Source: Blautia schinkii DSM 10518
GTDB taxonomy: Bacteria; Bacillota; Clostridia; Lachnospirales; Lachnospiraceae
Length of the DNA stretch: 64,000 nt
Direction: 5' to 3'
Assembly: GCA_000702025.1 (NCBI GenBank)
Contig: JNKJ01000010.1
Coordinates: forward strand, 1-64,000
Of the stretch, positions 27,301 to 36,300 are shown piece by piece. Position numbers and translations under genes: made by a program. Every line of letters starts with the position of its first letter. The stretch's first letter is position 1. The notes beneath the pieces are model-generated. The model was not told the origin of the DNA, searched no databases, and saw only the letters and a list, made by a program, of their open reading frames with translations.

Positions 27301-30300
27301 GCAGTTATAACTGATACCTATAAAGGTCCGAAAGTTGATAGACGACGACCGGACGGTGACGATTCCTTATACGATACCGGAGTTTTAAGTAACAGGCGTG
27401 TGGGAACAATCCCTCTTGAGGTTACAAAAAAATGGGAGGCAGCATCTTTCCAGGACCAATTAGAAGGGATTACTGTTAAGATGACACTGCAAGCCAGACC
27501 TGCGGGGTCAGAGGATGAGTGGAAAGACGTTGGAGCCTATGAGTTAGGTGGCTTCTTTGCCGAGCAGATGACGAAAACTTTGACAATAAGTGCCTCTCAA
27601 TTTGACGAATTTGGAGAAGAATTGGAATACCAGTGGGCAGAGTCCGGCGTGGAACAGATTATCAATGGAGTTCCACAGGAGAGGGATTTTGATACAACTG
27701 ATAAAACATTTACTCTTTACCAGAGTGAAGAAGGAGAATTTGGTGACGTACATTATCAATCAAGCTATGATGACAAGGAACAAGTAATTACGAACCGTAT
27801 CGTGGAGACTACGGATTATACCGTAGAAAAGCATTGGAAAGGTACTGCCGGGGATAAAATTCCTCCGGAACAGAACCCTAATTCCGAAGTTACAATTATC
27901 CTCTATAGAAGTGATGATGATTCCAAACCATATGCAGAATTTACTATGGACGGAAATATAGAGAGTGTGAAAAGTAGCCTGGGAGATTCAGTAAAAGGCT
28001 ATGGACAAGAAACGGCTCCTTATCTCATGCAATTTACCGACCTTCCCAAGTACGATGAAACAGGGCACAGGTATACTTATATTGCGGAAGAGAAACCCTT
28101 TAGCGTCGAAGGTCAGCCTTGGCACACCACATATAAGTATGATGTGAAAGCGAGAAAAGCGGATATTACCAATGAACCTACCGGAAAAGGTCCTATCATC
28201 CGCGTACGAAAAAAATGGATTGATGACAGCGACGAATCACATCGTGTCCCTGTTAAAGTTCAGGTTTATAAGAAAGGCACAGATGTAGCAGTCGGCAATC
28301 CGGTAACTTTAAACAGCTCAAATAATTGGTGGGCAGAGGTTTCAGTGGACGAAGATACTACGACAAATGATTACTATATCCGTGAGCTTCAAACGAAAGA
28401 GTTATGGGGCCAAAATGGAAGCCAGGAAGATGAAATAGGGCAGCCATTCGTTAATGAGAGCTATGCAAATTCGGCCCATCATAAATATGTGGTTACATAT
28501 GATGATAAGCCGGATGAGCGCGGGATGTTATGCGTAACAAACCGGAGAATTGGGCTTGTTAATTTAACAGTAAAAAAGGAATGGGTAGATAAGGATAATA
28601 ATAATAATCGGCCAACTGATTTGCAGTTGAAGTTATATTGTCAGGAAAAAGAATGGGAGCAGGCAATTGACTATGATCATGGGACCATAAAACTTGGCAA
28701 CGATGTTATGCAGATAATGACAGTTGGTGCCGATGGTAATTTAGTATCAGGTAAAGCAATACAACCTGTAGAACATGATCAAAGTAACAATACCTATACC
28801 TATTATTTTTACAATCTTCCAAAGTATGATGATAAAGGAAAAGTTGTCCATTACTATATTGCAGAGGAAGAAAAAGATAAATCAGGTTCAATTGCTGCCA
28901 ATGAGTATGCGAATCCAGTCATTAGCTACGGTGATTATAATCCGGGAAAAAACAATGATGACCCTGATACCCAGGAGATAACTGTTACCAATAAAAAAAG
29001 CGATATAAAACCCATAAAGTTTTATAAATTATGGAAAGATGTCTATTCTTATGAACAGGGCAAGCGTCCGGATATTTATTTGGATTTATGGAAAATAGAC
29101 AGTGAAAGCAATGAGCCGCAGAAGGTTACAGCAAATTATCTGTGGACACGAGACGACAATCCATCAAACAGTGATTACAAGTGGACCTGCGATTTTAGCG
29201 AGCTGCCCAAATATGATGCAAACGGAAAAGAAATCATTTATTACGCAGAAGAAAAAACTCATGTGGAAGCGGGGGCCCTGGACTATGATACTTCTGTGAA
29301 GGCTGTTTTGGATACGGATGGGGAATATATATCAGAGTATCCCTCAAACTCCAAGTCGAAAAATGAAATAGCTACGGTAGGAGAAAAAACATTATTAAAA
29401 GAGGGCGGAACCTTCGTCAATAAAATGAAGGGATTCATTACAATTAATGGTAAAAAAGTATGGAAGAATATTCCTTCTGGAATGCCCTTTGAAGATTTTC
29501 CCGGACTGACGATTAATGCCAGTCGTTCCATTGAAAAACCAACGGCAAATAAAACCACCATTGATGTACAACAGCTCGTAAAATTGGTTAAACCGGGAAT
29601 CAGGCCATTATTGATAACACCTATGCAGACAAACTTTGCCAATTCCACTTCGGGTTCCTGGGAGGAAATCGCATGGACGGAATTAACCAATGAAGACAGG
29701 GTGCATGGAACCAATGATTTTACATTTAAAATGGATAAAAAGGGAGACAATAATAATCCTGATATAGTAGAATCCACAGATAAGCTGGAAAAATATGATA
29801 AAGACGGAAACCTCTATTACTACAAGGTGGAAGAAACAGTAACTGATGCAAGTAATTTAAATGGAACAACTTATGAAGAATTGCCAGGTAAAGTTAATAA
29901 TTTTATCATTACCAATGTCTATAATACGGAAGGAGGGAATACAGGAACTTTAACAGTAAACAAAACCTGGGAGGGAATCCAGGGGACTGACCTTAATGTA
30001 AAGTACCAATATCCTACAGTAAAGTTTACCTTATGGCGTAATTACGAATCAAATGCGTCTGACAGCGACAAAGTAAAAGTCACGTCGCAAGATGAAGAAG
30101 TAGGCAGGGAATATCTTGGAACCAGTAGTGGTGCGTCAGGGAATGTAGAGTTTACGGATTTGTTAGTTACAGCTCCTAACGGTAAGAAATATAACTATTG
30201 GGTAGTAGAAGAAGTGCTGAATGGCTACGAAACTACAAATGGAATCGACACTAGTATTATAGAAAAATCGACACCCGTAACATTGGAAAAAACAAACACC

Positions 30301-33300
30301 GATTTAACTTCTGCTGAATATGCTGCAAGTGTTACTTTTAAAAATGTCTATGAGCCCAAAAAAGAAAAGGTTTCTCTGACAGGTAAAAAGAAATGGGATG
30401 ACAATAGCAATGCCTTTGGTACACGCCCATCTCCGGAGGCGTTTAAGAAGAACTATACAATTTACCGTTACGCGGATAAGCAGAGAGGCGAGAATGGGGC
30501 ACCTGCAATAAAGGATGAGGATATTACCAATAGTCTACAGGGGACATCAGATACGGCTGATTATTATCTTAAGTGGGAGGAGAATCCAGATACAGACCCA
30601 GATACTTGGACATATACCATTTCAAATCTGGAACGCTATGCGCCCAACAGTATGCCGTGGAAGTATAAGATTGTCGAAAAGAAGGTCGAAGGATACGATA
30701 ATTCGGATAAACTGACCATAGACTCTGAAAAAGGATCATTGGATGAGAATGGCAATATCACCATGCCTACATGGACGAACAAAAATCTAAAGTCTGCAAA
30801 GATTGTCAAGCAGTGGGATAAAGATGATTATGGTTTGCGTCCGAGAACAATTGAGGTGGAGCTTTGGATACAATTAAGGGATGCTTCTGAATCTTCTAAA
30901 TCTTCTGAATGGAAAAAGGCATCAGCGGTATTTGGTGATTTTGGAGACAAAGGCAAGAAAATAACCACAACAGCGACAATTAATTCTGGGGGCTCAGACA
31001 CATGGGAGTATACATTTGAGAATCTTCCTGCATATTTAGAAGAATCAACCGGCAAAACAATAGTATCCTGTAATTATCAGATTGTGGAGACAAAAGTTGG
31101 AAATTATATGGTAAACGGGTCAGATGGGAAAAATACGGAAGTTTCAGTTTCCAACGATGGTGTAAGTTATCCAAGGGTGGGACCGTATCAACCCCAAAGC
31201 GGTAAGCCAGATTTGAAACAGGCACTTGATACGACTACTATAACAAATGAGTATGGTGCGGATACGAAATATGTGAAGATTACAAAGTCCTGGGTAAGCG
31301 ATTCAGAGAACTATTATTCTACAAGACCAATGGACGGGAATGCTTGGTATGCGGACTTTGCTCTATTGTATAAAACAAAAGACAGTCAGGATGCATGGTC
31401 GCAGTATCAGAATGAGGCGGGCAATGATATTATCCTTCGCGTGAAAGGGGGAAATAACGAAGACATAGTTTCAATGAAATTTGGACCATTTCCGAAGTAT
31501 GATACCGACGGAAATGAATATAGATATGCTGCGGTAGAGATAGACCCTAAGACGAAAAGCAATTATACAAAAAAGGAAATCATTGAGGCTGATGGCACCG
31601 ATGTAAGTTCTGATGTAACACTCACAAAAGAGCTAAATAAGAATGTACCAGTTTCAGGAACAGAAATTGACGGAAATGATATAAGTACATATCCAACAAC
31701 AGTTTCCACTACGAATACTCTGCAGACAACCAAGCTTATTATTACGAAAAAATGGTCAGATGATACAACGGAAAAATTCCGTCCGGAGAACATTGAAATC
31801 AGCCTTAAAAAGAAAATTAAAGATGACCAAGACGGGAAGCTGACAAATGTTCCTATGAAGCAGCTAAACTGGGAGAAGAAAGAGAATACCTGGACGGCAA
31901 CCATAGAAAATCTTCCAGCATACGATAAGGATGGAAAGCGTTATGAATACATTGCAGAGGAAACACCATTATCTAATTATCAGTCCCCGGTAATTTCTGA
32001 CGTAACGGTAGATACGAGCATTGAGACAGGTGAAACCCTCACCATTACTAATACAATATCTGAGTTTAATATAGCGAAGATATTAAAGGATGGAGAGAAT
32101 GAAGCGGAACTGCCTGTAGGTGCAAGGCTTGAGATTTACAAAGCATCAGGAGGCACCGCTAATGGTGAGGCAGTGGCTACATGGGAATGCATTGGTGATG
32201 GTAATAATTCTGCAAAAGTAATCACAAAAGTGTATAAAGACAATGTAACCATATGGACTGAGACAGCTTCTATCAGCGCTGCCCCTGCCAAGGGTGTTAT
32301 CAAAGGCTTGGATGCAGGAACTTATATCCTCCGGGAAACAAAAGCCCCGGCAGGCTATGAGACAGCCGCAGATATCTCGTTCAGACTAGAGGCAGACGGA
32401 AAAACAATAAGTTCTTCAACGACAAATACTGTATCTAAGGACAGCAATGGTATTTCCTGCATTAGTATGACGGATCAGAAGGCAGCAGTCAAAATAACAA
32501 AGGTAGACCTAGAAGAAGAGGAATTGAAGGATGCGGTATTCACCATTACGGGCAAATTTGCCAATAATGAGGGCGAGCAGGATTTATCACCAGATGCGGC
32601 AAATGCCGCAGGCTACTTGATTTCTTCTAATGCGTTAAATCCGGAGCATATTTACACCTTAACAGAGACAACAGCTCCAGATGGCTATATTAAGGGAACT
32701 CCTATCACTTTCTGGGTAGATAATGATGGCGAGGTGTATATTGCAGACTATAGCGACTTGTCCGACAACAAACCGATTGCTACAGTAAAGGATAGTACTT
32801 CCGATACAATCATCTATCGAAACGCTCCAATCCAGATATCTCTTGAGAAGTATGGAAAGAGTGGGGAGACAACAGGGCCTTTAGCTGGCGCAGTATTTAC
32901 GCTTATAGATAAAGGAACGAATGGAAATGGTACAGATATATTGTCGGAGGAAGTACAATCAAGTAATGAAAAAATTATTTTAAAGGACCTTATCCAGGGA
33001 CACCACTATACTCTTAAGGAGACAACAGCTCCAGATGGTTTTATCCTCCCGGATGAAGAGTCCAACCGCACCTATAGTTTTAAAGTGACCGAGGAAGGAA
33101 AGGTTGAAGAACTTCATGGACCTGAAGGTTTCTACGAACTGAACTCTGATAGTACTTTGATAAGGGTTTACAATAATCCTATTAAAATTAATTTAGTAAA
33201 AAGAGACAAACCCAGCGGAGAGGGAATTAAAGGGACAATCTTTACATTGAAAGATACCTTATCTACTGGAGATGGCAAGAAAGTAGAAACAAACGCCAAC

Positions 33301-36300
33301 GGAGAGCTTACATTTGGAGGGCCGGAAGATGGCTTAATTCAGGGACATACCTATACACTAACAGAGACACCTGCAACCGGCTATGACTTGCCAGAAAATA
33401 AATTTGTCATTACATTTAATGTAAAGGCAAATGGAACAATTGAAATAACCGAAGTAATAGATGGAAATGGAAAAAAAGAAAACGTTATTGATACCGGTGT
33501 TTCGGGGGAAGGAAATCCAATTATTTATGTAGAAAACGTGAGACAGCAAGGCACTGTAGAAATCCTTAAGGTGGATGCGGATGACATTAGTAAAGAGCTT
33601 TCTGGAGCGGTATTCCAGCTTCAGAAGAAAAATACTGATGGAGTATATGTAAATATTGGCGACGTTGTTACTACAGATAATGATGGTAAAGCACGCATCG
33701 AAAACCTTGAATGGTGCGAGTATAAAATAAAAGAAGTGACACCCCCATCTGGATATGCCCTTAGCGAGACTGAGTTTGCATTTACTATCAGTGCGACATC
33801 TCTGCATGCTTCTTATACGGATGCCGCTGGAAATAGCGCTTTCAAAAATGAAAAAACAAATGTACAAATTTGCAAAAAGGCAGAGGAGGGTGATAGTGAT
33901 TCATCCCTGGATGGTGCAAAGTTCGCAGTATACGAGTTTGATAAAGAAAAGAATGAAATTACGGGGAATCCAATTTGGCAAACCCAAGAGGATTCTGCAC
34001 CCGGAACTACGCAGTTAAGCGGTATCCTTTCCGTAGATACCTATTATGCTATCGTAGAAACAAGTGCACCAGAGGGCTATGAAAAGCTTGAAAACTATGT
34101 AGTTATAAAACTCAACAAAAAAGGTGCATGTGAATATTTTGATAATAGCGGAGAAAAACGCTGGACAGTGAATCCGCCCGTGACTAATGCAGCAATGCAG
34201 CGAGCAGTTGCTCTTGTTACAGTAACCGCCACGGATACCCTGTTCAACGTAGACCTGTACAAGGTGGCAGACGGGAAAACTCAAGAAAATAAAACCTTCC
34301 TGAAAGGTGCAGAACTGACAGTTACCGGAGTATTTAAGGACTATGAAGAACCTAAGCTTACTGCCAAATCAAAGACTTCCGCAAACCCAGATGTTACTGC
34401 AATTACTATTAATGCGGAAAACTTTGATAAAAGACCACTCAAGGATAAGCTCCTTGCCGATGAAACTTACACTATTACGGAAACTACTGCACCCACAGGC
34501 TACACCAGATTCACAGGAACAATTACCTTCAAGCTGAATGAATATGGACGGATTTCTGAATGCAAGATTACGCAAAATGGAAAAACGGAGGACTACCAAA
34601 CAGCTAATTATTCCGACAAAGCTATCTGGATTCACGATACACCGTTGGAAACAGCCAATGTTCATCCGCAGATACGCAAGATGGATGATGCAGGCAAGCC
34701 TATACAGAATATTTCTTTCACTTTGAAAGGAAAGCTTAACGGTTCACCTACAAAGCAGAAATTAACCTCTGACGAAAACGGTAATCTCCTGACGGATGAG
34801 CTTCTGGCAAAAATGCATGTAGGGGAAACCTACACTTTGGAGGAAATCTACACAGAATCCTCCCCATATGAAAAATTAACAGAAGCTATACAATTCCGGA
34901 TTGAGGATGACGGAACCATTAAGCTTGTGAAGAATACTCAAAAGGCAGCAAAGGCTGTGGAAAATGTTCTGGAAATTGAGAATATCAGAACAAGCTTCAA
35001 TATCAGCAAAGTTGACGAAAACAACCAAGCACTTACCGGAGCGGAACTGACTATTTATACCAATCATTCCAAGAACGGAGTGGAGCAGCCCAAGGATATC
35101 GCAAAGGATTTAGAAGGAATACAGCTTCAGTGGACAACCACAAAGGCGCCGAAGACAGTTATCGGACTTGCCGTAGGAACCTACTGGCTGATAGAAACAA
35201 AGACCCCAGATGGATATCTGACAGCAGACCCGGTAAAATTTGTACTCAAAGCTGACGGAACGATTTCTTCGGTAAGTACAGCAGAAAGTACAACAGTTAT
35301 TGCAGAAAATAGCCTGAGCATTACCATGAAGGATAAAGAAGTACGGGGCCATGTAACACTTACTAAAAAAGAAACCGGAACAGAGACAGGAATCAATGGC
35401 GCAGAATTTACCCTGTATAAGCTTACTAATGAGTCAAAGAGTCCCAATCCTGACGAAGACCTGAAGATTGCAGAAAAACTTACGACAGCAGACGCTACAG
35501 TATCCCCGGGAACAGAGCAAAGAGCATTGACGGATTCATCAACGTCTGGTATCTGGAGCAGTCAGAATAGTGAAACGACAAATAGCGATACAAATAAGCC
35601 GCTGAAAGAAGGCCTACGTGCAGGAACCTATTATTTTGTAGAGACAAAAGCTCCTGACCACTACCAGCTCGACAGCACACCGTCAAAGATATTCACGATC
35701 AAAGGAGACGAGACGGAGACGACATTATCTGACAGTGTACGCACAACTGTTGTTACGAATCCCACAGAAACAGTGGTGGTGGAAATTACCAACAGCCTGA
35801 TATCCGCGCAAGAGCATCAGCGTTTCCTTACCATATATAAGGAGGACGCAGAAAACCAAGAAGCACTGTCTGACGCTGTATTTACTTTGGAAAGAGTCAA
35901 GGACATGGACGGAAAGGCCTTGGAAAATCCAGAACCAGTAATGGTTAATGGCATGGTAGAAGTAAAAACAGTTATCGGAGCAGAGGGGAAAGCATCGATT
36001 ACCTTTGGTCCGCTGACAGACAAAGGAACTTATCGACTGACAGAAATAGAAGCTCCGGATGGCTATGCATTAGAACGGACAACACGGGAATATGATGTAA
36101 TAGTAACCGACCACAAGGCAGGAGACTTAGAGTCTTGGGAGGGTAACGTAAGCGGTGATAAAATCCAGTTATTCCTTCTGGAAAAAGATACTAAAAATCC
36201 GGTAAAGGATAATACACTCAAAAACCAGCGTCTAACCGGAAGTGTAAGCCTGAAAAAAGTAGATGAGGACGGAAAAACAGGACTTAATGGTGTAGCCTTT